Source of the DNA: Clostridia bacterium
GTDB taxonomy: Bacteria > Bacillota > Clostridia > Christensenellales > Borkfalkiaceae
Direction: 5' to 3'
DNA length: 64,000 nucleotides
Assembly (NCBI GenBank): GCA_017466825.1
Contig: JAFTTJ010000020.1
Coordinates: forward strand, 62,001 to 126,000
Both the position numbers and the translations under genes were made by a program. Below the pieces are notes generated by a model that saw nothing but the letters and a program-made list of their open reading frames with translations, was not told the origin of the DNA and made no database searches. Positions 45,788-55,264 of this stretch are shown one piece after another. Positions within the stretch are counted from its first letter, which is position 1. Each line of letters begins with the position of its first letter.

Positions 45788-47650
45788 ATGAAAGACGTAA
45801 TTAAAATCGTAGCCCAAACTAAAGATTATCTTTGGGGTGGCAACAAGTTGAGAAAATACGGTAAGGTTTCCGATAAGGACAAGATTGCTGAAAGTTGGGA
45901 ACTTTCCTACCATAAAGACGGACCGTCAAAAACTGAAGACGGCAAACTTTTGTCGCAAGTTTTAACCCCTAGCGATTTGGGTAAAAACGTAACCGATTTT
46001 CAAGATTTCCCCGTACTCGTAAAACTCATTGACTCGGCGGATTTTTTATCCGTTCAAGTACACCCGAGCGACGATTACGCCCTTAAAAACGAAGGTCAAT
46101 TCGGCAAGACTGAAATGTGGTATATCGTCGACGCGGAAGACGGCGCGGGCATATATTTAGGTCTTAAAGAAGATACGGATAAGCAGGTTTTCAAAAAGGC
46201 GATTGACGACGGAACGGTAACCGACTTGCTCAATTTTTATCAAGTTAAAAAGGGCGATTGGTTCTTTATCGAATCGGGAACTATACATGCAATCGGTAAA
46301 GGCGTTACCGTATGCGAAATTCAACAAAATAGCAATTTGACTTATAGAGTATACGATTTCAAGCGCGTAGGCGCAGACGGAAAAGAACGTCCGCTCCACG
46401 TAGATAAGGCTTTAACCGTCGCTGATTTTTCGGCGTTTTCACCCCGTCGATTAGACGTAAAAATGGGCAATAAACGACTTATAGGCGCGTCTAAATACTT
46501 TTCAGCGTATTTTACCGCCGTTTGCGAGCGTGAAGTTTTCACCGCGGATGATAAGTCTTTTACCGCCATTACTTGCATAGCGGGTTGCGGTGAAATCGAA
46601 GGCAAAAAGGTCGTTGCAGGCGACACTTATTTTATTCCTGCATCTTACGGCGACTTCGTAGTAAGCGGTAACTTAGAGTGCATTTTAACCCAAGTTAGAA
46701 AGTATTACGTCGGCATTGACCTTGGCGGAACGTTTATAAAAGGCGGTATTACGGACGATCTCGGCAATATCGTCGTTTCCGACAAAACTCCGACTCAAAC
46801 CGAACTCGGCGCCGAAGTCGTAATGGACAATATTGCAAATCTCGCAAAAACTCTTCTTAAAAAAGCAGGGCTTTCCGTCGGCGACGTCGAAGGGCTCGGC
46901 ATGGGTGTGCCGGGTATGATCGACGGCAAAAACGGCGTTTGTATATTCTCAAACAATTTCGGTTGGAAAGACGTTAAAATTTCACAGGGAATAAAAGATA
47001 GAGTAGGACTCTCGGTTGAAATTTCAAACGACGCAAACGCAGCCGCTCTCGGCGAAGCGATATTTGGCGCGGGTAAAGAGTTCGACGACATGATAATGCT
47101 CACGCTCGGCACGGGCGTTGGCGGTGGAATAGTAGTCGATAATCGACTTATAGAAGGGAATATGGGCGCAGGAGCAGAACTTGGACACGCCGTAATCGAA
47201 GTGGATGGCGAAGAGTGTACTTGCGGTAGAAAAGGTTGTTTAGAAGCGTACGCGTCGGCAACCGCTTTGATTAGGGACACTAAGCGCGCAATGCAAGCCC
47301 ACCCCGACAGCAAGATGTGGGAAATAGGCGATATCGACTCGGTAACGGGCAAAGTCGCTTTCGATTATAAGGACGTTGACGTTTACGCAAAGCAAGTCGT
47401 AGATAATTATATTGAAAAACTCGCTTGCGGTATAACGAACTACGCAAATATTTTCCGTCCGCAAGCGGTGATTTTAGGCGGTGGCGTATGCGCTCAAGGG
47501 GACAATTTGATTAAACCCTTGCAAAAAATCGTCGATAAAGACGTTTTCGCAGGCGAACTCGGTCCTAAATGCGTAGTAAGAGTTGCAACTCTTGAAAATA
47601 CTGCTGGTATTTTGGGCGCGGTCGCTCTCGTTATGAATAAAAATTCATAA
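45788..47650 (+). CDS. Phosphomannose isomerase fused to a ROK-family sugar kinase
   Basis: Residues 1-300 are a type I phosphomannose isomerase (ManA: DYLWGGNKLRKYGK, QVHPSDDYAL, KTEMWYIV, GTIHAIGKG), which interconverts mannose-6-P and fructose-6-P. From about residue 307 a complete ROK glucokinase-type domain follows: phosphate loop GIDLGGTFIKGG, GMGVPGM, the DANAAALGEA segment, GTGVGGG and the zinc site with CTCGRKGCLE. Both active sites look intact, so one 620-residue polypeptide could phosphorylate a hexose and isomerise mannose-6-P. The junction reads without a stop or frame change. It has its own promoter and terminator. Mannose or glucose kinase activity is inferred. Confidence 0.9.
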   Translation: MKDVIKIVAQTKDYLWGGNKLRKYGKVSDKDKIAESWELSYHKDGPSKTEDGKLLSQVLTPSDLGKNVTDFQDFPVLVKLIDSADFLSVQVHPSDDYALKNEGQFGKTEMWYIVDAEDGAGIYLGLKEDTDKQVFKKAIDDGTVTDLLNFYQVKKGDWFFIESGTIHAIGKGVTVCEIQQNSNLTYRVYDFKRVGADGKERPLHVDKALTVADFSAFSPRRLDVKMGNKRLIGASKYFSAYFTAVCEREVFTADDKSFTAITCIAGCGEIEGKKVVAGDTYFIPASYGDFVVSGNLECILTQVRKYYVGIDLGGTFIKGGITDDLGNIVVSDKTPTQTELGAEVVMDNIANLAKTLLKKAGLSVGDVEGLGMGVPGMIDGKNGVCIFSNNFGWKDVKISQGIKDRVGLSVEISNDANAAALGEAIFGAGKEFDDMIMLTLGTGVGGGIVVDNRLIEGNMGAGAELGHAVIEVDGEECTCGRKGCLEAYASATALIRDTKRAMQAHPDSKMWEIGDIDSVTGKVAFDYKDVDVYAKQVVDNYIEKLACGITNYANIFRPQAVILGGGVCAQGDNLIKPLQKIVDKDVFAGELGPKCVVRVATLENTAGILGAVALVMNKNS

Positions 47651-47660
47651 ATAAACAAAA

Positions 47661-47706
47661 AAACGGCGTTTTGACCTAACAAAGGTTGACAAAAGCGCCG
47701 TTTTAT
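47661..47706 (+). terminator. Intrinsic terminator after the ManA-ROK gene
   Basis: The arms ACGGCGTTTTG and CAAAAGCGCCGT pair with one bulged base, and TTTTATT follows. The 3' arm also contains the -35 and spacer of the next promoter. Confidence 0.7.
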
Positions 47707-47714
47707 TATATACT
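47686..47714 (+). promoter_or_regulatory. Consensus sigma-A promoter overlapping a terminator
   Basis: Consensus TTGACA (47686-47691) and TATACT (47709-47714) are 17 bases apart. The -35 and spacer lie inside the terminator hairpin of the upstream gene. It should drive the CMP-kinase-like gene and lysK. A small GCGCT/AGCGC hairpin is in the leader (47734-47747). Confidence 0.75.
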
Positions 47715-47761
47715 TACAAAGATAATCAAAGGCGCGCTCGTTAGCGCAGGGCAAGGTTTAT

Positions 47762-48310
47762 ATGGAAAATAACTTTTTTAAAATCTCGCTTGCAGGCGAT
47801 TTAGGCAGCGGTAAATCTACCGTCGGCGCAATTTTAAAAGACAAGTTTAACGCCGAAATTATTTCAATAGGTAAAATTCAAAGGGCAATGGCGTCCGAAC
47901 TCAATATGGACACCTGCGAGTTTAACAAATATCAAGAAACTCACCCCGAATTTGACAAGATTTTAGACGGCAAACTCGCCGATTACGAAGAAAAGCAGGG
48001 CAATTACATTTTCGATTCGAGAATGGCTTGGCACTTCGTACCCAGCGCGTTTAGCGTTTACCTTGCGTGCGACGGAAAGGAAGCGGCTAAAAGGGTAATA
48101 CAGGCAAACCGTCAAGACGAAACTTATACGAGCGTTGACGAAGCCTATTCAAGACTTTTACTTCGCCGTCAAAGAGAGCAAAAGCGTTACCACGATTTTT
48201 ACAACGTCGACATAACCGACATGTCTAATTACCAACTCGTCGTCGACACTACGGGTAAGACTCCCGAAGAAGTCGCCGAAGAAGTTATTTCGGGCTGGCA
48301 AAACCGCTAG
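47762..48310 (+). CDS. Cytidylate-kinase-like P-loop protein
   Basis: The 182-residue protein has a Walker A GDLGSGKST near residue 11, and a layout resembling the archaeal/short (d)CMP kinase group: ISIGKIQRAMA after the P-loop, FDSRMAWHF, then an LxxRRQREQKRYHDFY segment like the R...R...D lid of these kinases, which transfer phosphate from ATP to CMP/dCMP. Homology is strong to the P-loop nucleotide-kinase fold but the substrate is inferred. It is the first gene of a two-gene unit with class I LysRS, 42 bases apart. Confidence 0.75.
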   Translation: MENNFFKISLAGDLGSGKSTVGAILKDKFNAEIISIGKIQRAMASELNMDTCEFNKYQETHPEFDKILDGKLADYEEKQGNYIFDSRMAWHFVPSAFSVYLACDGKEAAKRVIQANRQDETYTSVDEAYSRLLLRRQREQKRYHDFYNVDITDMSNYQLVVDTTGKTPEEVAEEVISGWQNR

Positions 48311-48351
48311 ACGAATCAAATACGAAAATAAATTTTAATGGAGATAAATAA

Positions 48352-49923
48352 ATGCATTGGGCTGAGAGATTAGCAGACGAACTTATTGCGGAAAATCCTG
48401 AAAAGGAAGAATTTTTATGCGCGGCAGGCACGAGTCCTTCGGGCTCGGTCCATATCGGCAACTTTAGAGATATAGCAACCCCCTATTTCGTAGTTAAGGC
48501 GTTGCAAGCAAAGGGCAAAAAGGCAAAACTTATGCTTTCTTGGGACGATTTTGATAGACTTCGTAAAGTTCCCAAAAATATTGCGCCTATCGCCCCCGAT
48601 TTCGATAAATATATCGGTATGCCATACTGTATGATTCCCGATCCCTACGGTAAGTATTCTTCTTACGCAGAGTACAATGAAAAGGAATACGAAAAGTCGC
48701 TTGCAGAAATGGGCATTGATATCGAATACCGTTATCAAGGTCAGGAATACATGTCGGGCAGATACGTCGACGGCATTATTAACGCAATGCATAAGAGAAA
48801 GGAAATTTACGACGTGTTAATGAATTATAAGACTCAGGACAGCGACGAAGGCGAAAGGGAAAACTACTATCCTATAAGTGTTTACTGTTCGGCTTGTAAA
48901 AAGGATTTTACGACCGTTATTTCCTACGACGAAGAAAGGGAAGAAATCACCTACAAGTGTAAGGTTTGCGGTCTTACCGAAACGGTTAGTTTAAGAGAAT
49001 ATCACCTTGTAAAACTCATGTGGAAAATCGACTGGCCCATGCGTTGGGGCGCGGAAGGCGTAGACTTCGAGCCGGGCGGTATCGACCACGCCGCAGCGTC
49101 TGGTTCTTACGTCGTTGCAAAGGATATTGCAAGGGTAGTTTACGGAGTAAAAGCCCCTAAATTCCAACCTTACGGCTGGCTTTCTATCGCAGGTCTTGGC
49201 GATATGCACTCTTCGACGGGTAACAACATTACCCCCGCAACCGTGCTTGAAGTTTACGAGCCCGACATGATTAGATGGCTCTTTGCAAAGTACGCTCCGA
49301 CCGACGGATTTGCGTTTAATTTCGACGATACGATCATTCGTCATTACAGCGAATTCGACAAGGGGTTAGAAGCCGTAAAAGCAGGTCAAGCAGACGAGTA
49401 TAACACGTCCGTTTACAACCTTTCTATGCTCGACGGCGTAAACGTAAAAGCAAAAGTTCCTTTTGGCGTTTTAGCGTCGGTTGCAACTATCGTTGACTTC
49501 AACCCCGAAGCGGTTAGAGATATCCTTGCTAAAATCGGCGTTGAGTTCGACGTTCGCGACGAAGAAAGACTTTTAAGGGTTAAAAACTGGATAACCAAGC
49601 ATCAACCTTCAAAGATGTATAAACTCTTAACCGAAAGAAACGACGCTTTCTACGCAGACCTTTCGGACGAAGAGAAGACTGCAATCAAGAGCCTTCACGA
49701 TTTCCTTGCTGAACACGAAAGTTTTACCGAGCAGGAAATTCAACAATATCTTTACAGCATAATCAACAAGCCCGAACTTACTAAAAAGGAAAACACCGTG
49801 CGTCAACAAAGATTTTTCGCGGTGTTCTACAACGTATTATTCGGCACGGATAAAGGGCCTAGACTCTACTTGTTCTTATCTGCAATCGACAAGGCAAAGT
49901 ACTTAAATCTTTTATCTTTCTAA
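48352..49923 (+). CDS. lysK: Class I lysyl-tRNA synthetase (archaeal type)
   Basis: This 523-residue enzyme is LysRS1, the class I form typical of archaea and a minority of bacteria (spirochaetes, alphaproteobacteria, some clostridia), instead of the class II LysS usual in Firmicutes. Motifs: HIGH-type SGSVHIGNFR (near residue 30), a zinc site CSAC...CKVC (about 184-205), GGIDHAAASGSY, and the KMSKS equivalent MHSSTGN (about 284-290), followed by the helical anticodon-binding domain. A class II lysS was not seen in the window. AGGAGAT precedes the ATG. It likely supplies lysyl-tRNA-Lys for the cell. Confidence 0.94.
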   Translation: MHWAERLADELIAENPEKEEFLCAAGTSPSGSVHIGNFRDIATPYFVVKALQAKGKKAKLMLSWDDFDRLRKVPKNIAPIAPDFDKYIGMPYCMIPDPYGKYSSYAEYNEKEYEKSLAEMGIDIEYRYQGQEYMSGRYVDGIINAMHKRKEIYDVLMNYKTQDSDEGERENYYPISVYCSACKKDFTTVISYDEEREEITYKCKVCGLTETVSLREYHLVKLMWKIDWPMRWGAEGVDFEPGGIDHAAASGSYVVAKDIARVVYGVKAPKFQPYGWLSIAGLGDMHSSTGNNITPATVLEVYEPDMIRWLFAKYAPTDGFAFNFDDTIIRHYSEFDKGLEAVKAGQADEYNTSVYNLSMLDGVNVKAKVPFGVLASVATIVDFNPEAVRDILAKIGVEFDVRDEERLLRVKNWITKHQPSKMYKLLTERNDAFYADLSDEEKTAIKSLHDFLAEHESFTEQEIQQYLYSIINKPELTKKENTVRQQRFFAVFYNVLFGTDKGPRLYLFLSAIDKAKYLNLLSF

Positions 49924-49971
49924 TAAAAAAGGCTTTGTAGTTACGCCTTAAAAATTGATTACACACAAAAG

Positions 49972-50003
49972 AAACGGTGGATTATATCCACCGTTTTTTA
50001 TAT
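49972..50003 (+). terminator. Intrinsic terminator after lysK
   Basis: AAACGGTGGA (49972-49981) pairs exactly with TCCACCGTTT (49987-49996), followed by Ts. Confidence 0.85.
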
Positions 50004-50032
50004 AAATTTTACAAAAAAAATTTGCAAAAAAC

Positions 50033-50061
50033 TTGAAAAACTACTATATATATGGTATACT
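50033..50061 (+). promoter_or_regulatory. Sigma-A-type promoter for parE-parC
   Basis: TTGAAA (50033-50038) and TATACT (50056-50061) with 17-base spacing. An 8-base inverted repeat GTATACTA/TAGTATAC (50055-50062 and 50070-50077) overlaps the -10 and start region and is a candidate operator or leader hairpin. Confidence 0.75.
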
Positions 50062-50094
50062 ATATCTATTAGTATACAAAATGGAGGAGTTTTG

Positions 50095-52065
50095 ATGTCT
50101 AACGGCAATTATAATTCAGACGTAATACGAATACTTGAAGGGCTTGAAGCCGTAAGGGTAAGACCGGGTATGTATATAGGTTCAACCGGTCCTAGGGGCT
50201 TACACCATATTCTATGGGAAATAGTTGACAACGCTATCGACGAAGCGGCTAACGGCTACGCCGACGCAATCGAAGTAGTACTTCATAAAGACGGAAGCGT
50301 TTCGGTAGAAGACAACGGTAGGGGTATACCTATCGACGTACATAAAGAAGCGGGCGTTTCGGCAGTTCAAGTCGTATTTACCCAACTTCACGCAGGCGGT
50401 AAGTTCGATAATAAAAACTACAGTTTTTCGGGTGGTCTTCACGGCGTAGGCGCGGCGGTTACCAACGCCCTTTCCGAGTGGCTCAAAGTAGAAATCTACA
50501 AGGACACAGTCTACCAAATGGAATTCCATAGTTATTATAGCGAAGAAAAGAAGAAAATAATTTCCGGCGAGCCCGTAGCGCCTTTGAAAAATACTAGAAA
50601 AAAGACGGACAAGCACGGTACTTATATCCGCTTTAAACCCGACGCAACCGTTTTTGAAACGGTAACTTTCAGTTTAGAAACGATTGCCAAAAGACTTCGT
50701 GAACTCGCCTTTTTAAATAGGGGGCTTTCGATTAAACTCACCGACCTTCGCGACGACGAAAAGTTTTATTCAAAGACGTTCAAGTACGACGGCGGTTTAG
50801 TCGACTACGTTTTATACCTTGACGAAGGCAAGACCAAACTCTACGACTTGCCCATTTACGCCAAGGCTGAAAAGGACGGTATCGTGGTAGAATTTGCAAT
50901 TCAGCATACCGACGGTTACACCGAGAGTATTTTCTCTTTCGTAAACAATATCCCCACCCCCGAAGGCGGAACGCACGAAATAGGCTTTAAGTCTGCGGTT
51001 ACGAGAATATTAAACGATTTTGCAAAGAGCAACAACCTTATAAAAGATAAAGATTTAGCCCTTCAAGGCGAAGACTTTAGAGAGGGTATGACGGCTATCG
51101 TTTCAATCAAGATGAAAAACGTCGAATTCGACGGTCAAACCAAGACTAAACTCGGCAACCCCGAAGCAAAGAGCGCGGTTGAGAGCGCAACGGTTGAAGA
51201 ACTCGACAGGCTTATCAAAAACAAGAAGAACAAACTCATTTTTGAAGCCATGATCAAAAAGGCTCTCGGCGCGGCAAAAGCGAGAAACGCAGCCCGCCAC
51301 GCCAAGGAAATCGCAAGGGCAAAGAGTGGGGCGGACTCTGCAAAACTTATCGGTAAACTCGCCGCATGTTCAAGCAGAAAAGCCGAACTCAACGAAGTGT
51401 TCATAGTCGAAGGCGATTCTGCGGGCGGTAGCGCAAAGCAGGGTAGAGATCGTCAACACCAAGCAATTTTACCCCTTCGCGGTAAACCGCTTAACGTTGA
51501 AAAGAAAAAACTTGAAGACGTTTTAAACAACGACGAATTCAGAATGATAATCACGGCTATCGGTACGGGTATAGGCGCTGATTTCAATATAGCAAATCTT
51601 AATTACCATAAGGTAATTATACTTTCCGACGCAGACCAAGACGGCGCGCATATAAGGGCAATTCTTCTCACCTTCTTCTTCCGCTATATGAAGCAACTTA
51701 TTCAAGAAGGTCACGTCTATATCGGCATGCCACCCCTTTATAAGGTTTATAAAAAGGACGTAGTGGAATACGCTTACGACGACAACGAACTTCAAAAGAA
51801 GATTGACAAAGTGGGTAGGGGCTACCAAATTCAAAGATATAAAGGTCTTGGCGAAATGAATCCCGACCAACTTTGGGATACGACTATGGATCCCCAAAAG
51901 CGCATGCTTATGCAAGTTACCATTGAAGACGCCGCTCAAGCCGAAAAACTTATCACCACGCTTATGGGCGACGATTTGGAAGGAAGAAAGGTCTATATTG
52001 CCGAACACGCCGATTTTAATAAAGAAGACTCGTTTATGGAAAGAGTTAAAACCAAGGAGGACTAA
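50095..52065 (+). CDS. parE: DNA topoisomerase IV subunit B
   Basis: ParE is the ATPase subunit of topoisomerase IV, which decatenates daughter chromosomes. The 656-residue protein has GHKL motifs (EIVDNAIDEA, DNGRGIPI, GLHGVGAAVTNALSEW), QTKTKLG, and the Toprim EGDSAGGSAKQGRDR and DADQDGAHI. It differs from the gyrB copy at 24 kb, and its partner lacks a GyrA box, so it is assigned to topo IV. ATG 50095 fits GGAGGAG five bases upstream; a TTG three bases earlier is less likely. parC follows three bases after the stop. Confidence 0.92.
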   Translation: MSNGNYNSDVIRILEGLEAVRVRPGMYIGSTGPRGLHHILWEIVDNAIDEAANGYADAIEVVLHKDGSVSVEDNGRGIPIDVHKEAGVSAVQVVFTQLHAGGKFDNKNYSFSGGLHGVGAAVTNALSEWLKVEIYKDTVYQMEFHSYYSEEKKKIISGEPVAPLKNTRKKTDKHGTYIRFKPDATVFETVTFSLETIAKRLRELAFLNRGLSIKLTDLRDDEKFYSKTFKYDGGLVDYVLYLDEGKTKLYDLPIYAKAEKDGIVVEFAIQHTDGYTESIFSFVNNIPTPEGGTHEIGFKSAVTRILNDFAKSNNLIKDKDLALQGEDFREGMTAIVSIKMKNVEFDGQTKTKLGNPEAKSAVESATVEELDRLIKNKKNKLIFEAMIKKALGAAKARNAARHAKEIARAKSGADSAKLIGKLAACSSRKAELNEVFIVEGDSAGGSAKQGRDRQHQAILPLRGKPLNVEKKKLEDVLNNDEFRMIITAIGTGIGADFNIANLNYHKVIILSDADQDGAHIRAILLTFFFRYMKQLIQEGHVYIGMPPLYKVYKKDVVEYAYDDNELQKKIDKVGRGYQIQRYKGLGEMNPDQLWDTTMDPQKRMLMQVTIEDAAQAEKLITTLMGDDLEGRKVYIAEHADFNKEDSFMERVKTKED

Positions 52066-52068
52066 GAG

Positions 52069-54510
52069 ATGGAAGAAAACAATAAATCGATTATTACGAG
52101 TCCGTTAGAAGACGTTTTGCATAGGTCTATGATTCCCTATGCCGAATACGTAATTTTAGATAGAGCCCTTCCCAGAGTAGAAGACGGTTTAAAGCCCGTT
52201 CAAAGAAGAATTCTCTATTCAATGTACGACCTTGGCATAACCCCCGACAAAGGCTATAAAAAGAGCGCGAGAGTAGTCGGTGACTGCTTGGCAAAATACC
52301 ACCCCCACGGCGACACTTCTGTTTACGACGCAATGGTAAGACTTGCTCAGCCTTACAACATGCGCAATACCTTAGTAGACGGACACGGTAACTTCGGCTC
52401 AATCGACGGCGACAGCGCCGCTGCAATGAGATATACCGAAGTAAAACTTCAACCCCTTGCCTTAGAACTCGTTACCGACCTTGATAAAGATACGGTAGAC
52501 TGGCAACTCAACTTCGACGACTCTACCAAAGAGCCCGAAACTTTGCCGGGTAGATTTCCCAACCTTTTAGTAAACGGCGCAACCGGTATTGCGGTAGGTC
52601 TTGCGACCAATATCCCCACCCATAATTTAGCCGAAGTAATCGACGGCGCAGTCGCTTATTTAGACAATCCCAAAATCACCGTTGACGAAATGATGAAAAT
52701 CGTCAAAGGTCCAGACTTTCCTACGGGCGGTTATATAATCGCAGGGTCTGACCTTAGGCAGGCTTATGAAACGGGTAAGGGCAAAATTCAAATTAGAGCA
52801 AAAGTCAAGATGGAAAACGCCGAAAACGGCAAAAAGAATATCGTAATAACCGAAATTCCTTTCCAAGTAAACAAGGCCCAACTTCTTTCAAAAATCGAAA
52901 CTTTAAAGGAAGCCAACAAGGATATTTTATCGGGCATAGCGGACATAGCCGACGAGTCGGACAGATCGGGTATGAGGGCGGTTATCAAACTCAGAAAGGA
53001 CGTAAACCCAAAACCCATCTTAGATTTCCTTTTCAAAAACACTCAACTTCAAATTTCCTACGGTATAAACATGGTTGCAATCGCCGACGGCAAGCCGAAA
53101 CTTATGGGACTTTTGGAAATTATGAAGTATTACGTTGACTATCAAATCAGCGTTATTTTAAGAAGAACTAAATTCGACCTTAACAAAACTAGAGAAAGGG
53201 CTCACGTTTTAGAAGGTCTTATAATTGCCGTAACCAATATCGACGAAGTTATCAAAATTATCAAAACTTCACCCGATACCCCCACCGCAAAACAAAATTT
53301 AAGAAAGAGATTCGACCTTTCCGAAAAGCAAGCGCAAGCGATTCTCGATTTAAAACTTGCAAGAATCACCAAACTCGAAGTTAAAAACTTACAGGAAGAA
53401 CTTGCAAATCTTAAAAAACTTATCGAAGAACTTCAATCTATCGTCGACAGTAAAAGGAAGCAAAAAGACGTCGTTAAAAAAGAAATTCTCGCAATCAAGA
53501 AAAAGTATAAAGACGACAGAAGGTCTACTATCGTTTCTTCGGTTGAAGATATTTCAATCGGCAACGTTCAAGACAAGTACGTTGAAGACTTCGTTATCGG
53601 CGTAAACGGCAACGACCTTATAAGAAAAGTCAAAGCCGTAACTTATAAAAAATACGCCAACAATAAAACCCCTGCAAAGGGCGAACTCTTTAAGTTTAAA
53701 GTAGAAACGGATTCCGACCATACTTTATTTGCGTTTACTAACAAGGGTAACTGCCATAAGATAGACCTTGAGTTTATCCCCGAAGGCAACGGCGCGCAGA
53801 GCGGTGGAGTCAAGTTTGCCCAAGTAGTCAAAGGTGTGGAAACGGGTGAAAAACCGATTGCCTTCTTTGCTATAAAAGGGGACGAAATGCCCGACGGAAA
53901 ACTCTATTTCTATACCGCAAACGGTATGGTAAGGCTTTCTCCGTGGAGCGAATTTAAGGTTGCTAAATCGTCTTTTCAAGCGATTAAGTTAAAGGATAAA
54001 GACGAAGTCGTAGCAGTCGAAGTTGAAAGACCTAATTGCGATTTCTTCTTCGTGACTAAAAACGGCGCATGCGTGCGTTGCCACGATACTTTCCCCGAAT
54101 ACGGCAGAGTTTCGAGTGGTGTAAAAGGCGTAGACGTTTCGTCGGACGATAAACTCGTTACTGCAATGCAAATAGAGCAAGATAAAGATTACGTTGCGGT
54201 CGTCGCTACTTCTTTCGGCACTTTCAAAAAGGTGCTTTTAGACACGGTAGGTATCCTTCCAAGGGCTAAAAAAGGAGTAAAAATCGTCGACCTTGGCAGA
54301 GAAGGAAAGGAAAGAGTTTTACTTGCCGAAGCCATCGTCGACGGCGAAGATATCTATATCGCCGTTGAAGACGAAGACGGAAATATGTATCACTCGTCCA
54401 CTAGCGAAATTCAACTTGAAAGCAGAATGGGCAAGGGTAAAATTCTCACGGGAGTTGGTATTATCAAGTCAAAGTGGGTGTATTCCTTTCGCCTTAAAGG
54501 GCAAAAATAA
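52069..54510 (+). CDS. parC: DNA topoisomerase IV subunit A
   Basis: ParC is the DNA-cutting subunit of topo IV. The 813-residue protein has the winged-helix active site with [14 protein letters not shown] and the catalytic Tyr in AAMRYTE (about residue 122), a coiled-coil tower ([15 protein letters not shown]) and a C-terminal beta-propeller-like domain. No QRRGGRG box is present, the key difference from gyrA at 26 kb. The start follows AAGGAGG. Its end overlaps the longest possible open frame of the next gene. Confidence 0.92.
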   Translation: MEENNKSIITSPLEDVLHRSMIPYAEYVILDRALPRVEDGLKPVQRRILYSMYDLGITPDKGYKKSARVVGDCLAKYHPHGDTSVYDAMVRLAQPYNMRNTLVDGHGNFGSIDGDSAAAMRYTEVKLQPLALELVTDLDKDTVDWQLNFDDSTKEPETLPGRFPNLLVNGATGIAVGLATNIPTHNLAEVIDGAVAYLDNPKITVDEMMKIVKGPDFPTGGYIIAGSDLRQAYETGKGKIQIRAKVKMENAENGKKNIVITEIPFQVNKAQLLSKIETLKEANKDILSGIADIADESDRSGMRAVIKLRKDVNPKPILDFLFKNTQLQISYGINMVAIADGKPKLMGLLEIMKYYVDYQISVILRRTKFDLNKTRERAHVLEGLIIAVTNIDEVIKIIKTSPDTPTAKQNLRKRFDLSEKQAQAILDLKLARITKLEVKNLQEELANLKKLIEELQSIVDSKRKQKDVVKKEILAIKKKYKDDRRSTIVSSVEDISIGNVQDKYVEDFVIGVNGNDLIRKVKAVTYKKYANNKTPAKGELFKFKVETDSDHTLFAFTNKGNCHKIDLEFIPEGNGAQSGGVKFAQVVKGVETGEKPIAFFAIKGDEMPDGKLYFYTANGMVRLSPWSEFKVAKSSFQAIKLKDKDEVVAVEVERPNCDFFFVTKNGACVRCHDTFPEYGRVSSGVKGVDVSSDDKLVTAMQIEQDKDYVAVVATSFGTFKKVLLDTVGILPRAKKGVKIVDLGREGKERVLLAEAIVDGEDIYIAVEDEDGNMYHSSTSEIQLESRMGKGKILTGVGIIKSKWVYSFRLKGQK

Positions 54511-54547
54511 CGGCGATCAAGACGATATAAAGCAAGTAGTTTTAAAT

Positions 54548-55252
54548 TTGGATTCGCCACGAGATTTGCCCGAAAAGCAAGCAAAAAAAGAATCTTCACC
54601 CCCAGATTTGCCATTAGAGAGCGAAAAAACGGGGGTTGAAGATATTGTCGAGAAGTTTAGCGGCGAAGACCGAAATATTATAAAGGAACAAACCGAAATT
54701 ATTATGGAAAAGACCAGAACGGACGTTTTGATAGAAAAATCAAAAGTAAATTATAACGCGGTAATTAAAATTATCGCAAATATGTACGACGAAATCTTTT
54801 CAAAAAACCCCGAGTTCGGGTATAAGAGAAAGGATATTTTCGCCGATTACGATTCATACCTTCAAGCAATACTTTTAAAGCATTGCGTTATAAAAGATAA
54901 GTTTACCAAAGACGCTATGGCGTTTATTGAAAACGTTGCAGACTACGGCAAACTTATCGAAGGCACGGACTTTAATCTTTTTGCGGACTGCGCTAAAGAG
55001 ATGAGAGAAGTCGTAAGCGAAAAAGTTGAAGAAAGGCTTAAAGAAATTCCCGTATGTTTCAAACTTGCGGGCGCGGTTGACGTAAGCAGGGGTTTAGGCG
55101 TTATGAAAGCCATGTTAGACAGCACCGTAAAAATTGCGTTCAACCTTAAATACACCGACGAAAACGCCGATTTAAAGGATAATTCCGACGTGTTAAATTC
55201 ACTTAAAGCCATTTACGTATTCGCCAAGTCAAACGGCATTGATTTAAAATAA
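54548..55252 (+). CDS. Unknown helical protein downstream of parC; start unresolved
   Basis: I do not recognise the family. The frame is open from inside parC to 55252. The region after the parC stop looks coding throughout: an acidic, Pro/Lys/Glu-rich linker (to about 54650), then a helical, soluble domain (YNAVIKIIANMYDEIFSKN onward) with no signal or membrane segment. No ATG with a proper Shine-Dalgarno is found: TTG 54548 and TTG 54566 lack one, ATG 54704 has AAGGA but 17 bases away. The frame is +1 relative to parC. I give TTG 54548 as a working start. It ends 12 bases before trkA. Confidence 0.5.
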   Translation: MDSPRDLPEKQAKKESSPPDLPLESEKTGVEDIVEKFSGEDRNIIKEQTEIIMEKTRTDVLIEKSKVNYNAVIKIIANMYDEIFSKNPEFGYKRKDIFADYDSYLQAILLKHCVIKDKFTKDAMAFIENVADYGKLIEGTDFNLFADCAKEMREVVSEKVEERLKEIPVCFKLAGAVDVSRGLGVMKAMLDSTVKIAFNLKYTDENADLKDNSDVLNSLKAIYVFAKSNGIDLK

Positions 55253-55264
55253 GGAGACAGTTAA

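Noticed and set aside
54293..54510. Start of the post-parC gene at ATG 54293, inside parC
   Set aside because: It would overlap the conserved parC C-terminus by over 200 bases with residues that look like a frame-shadow.
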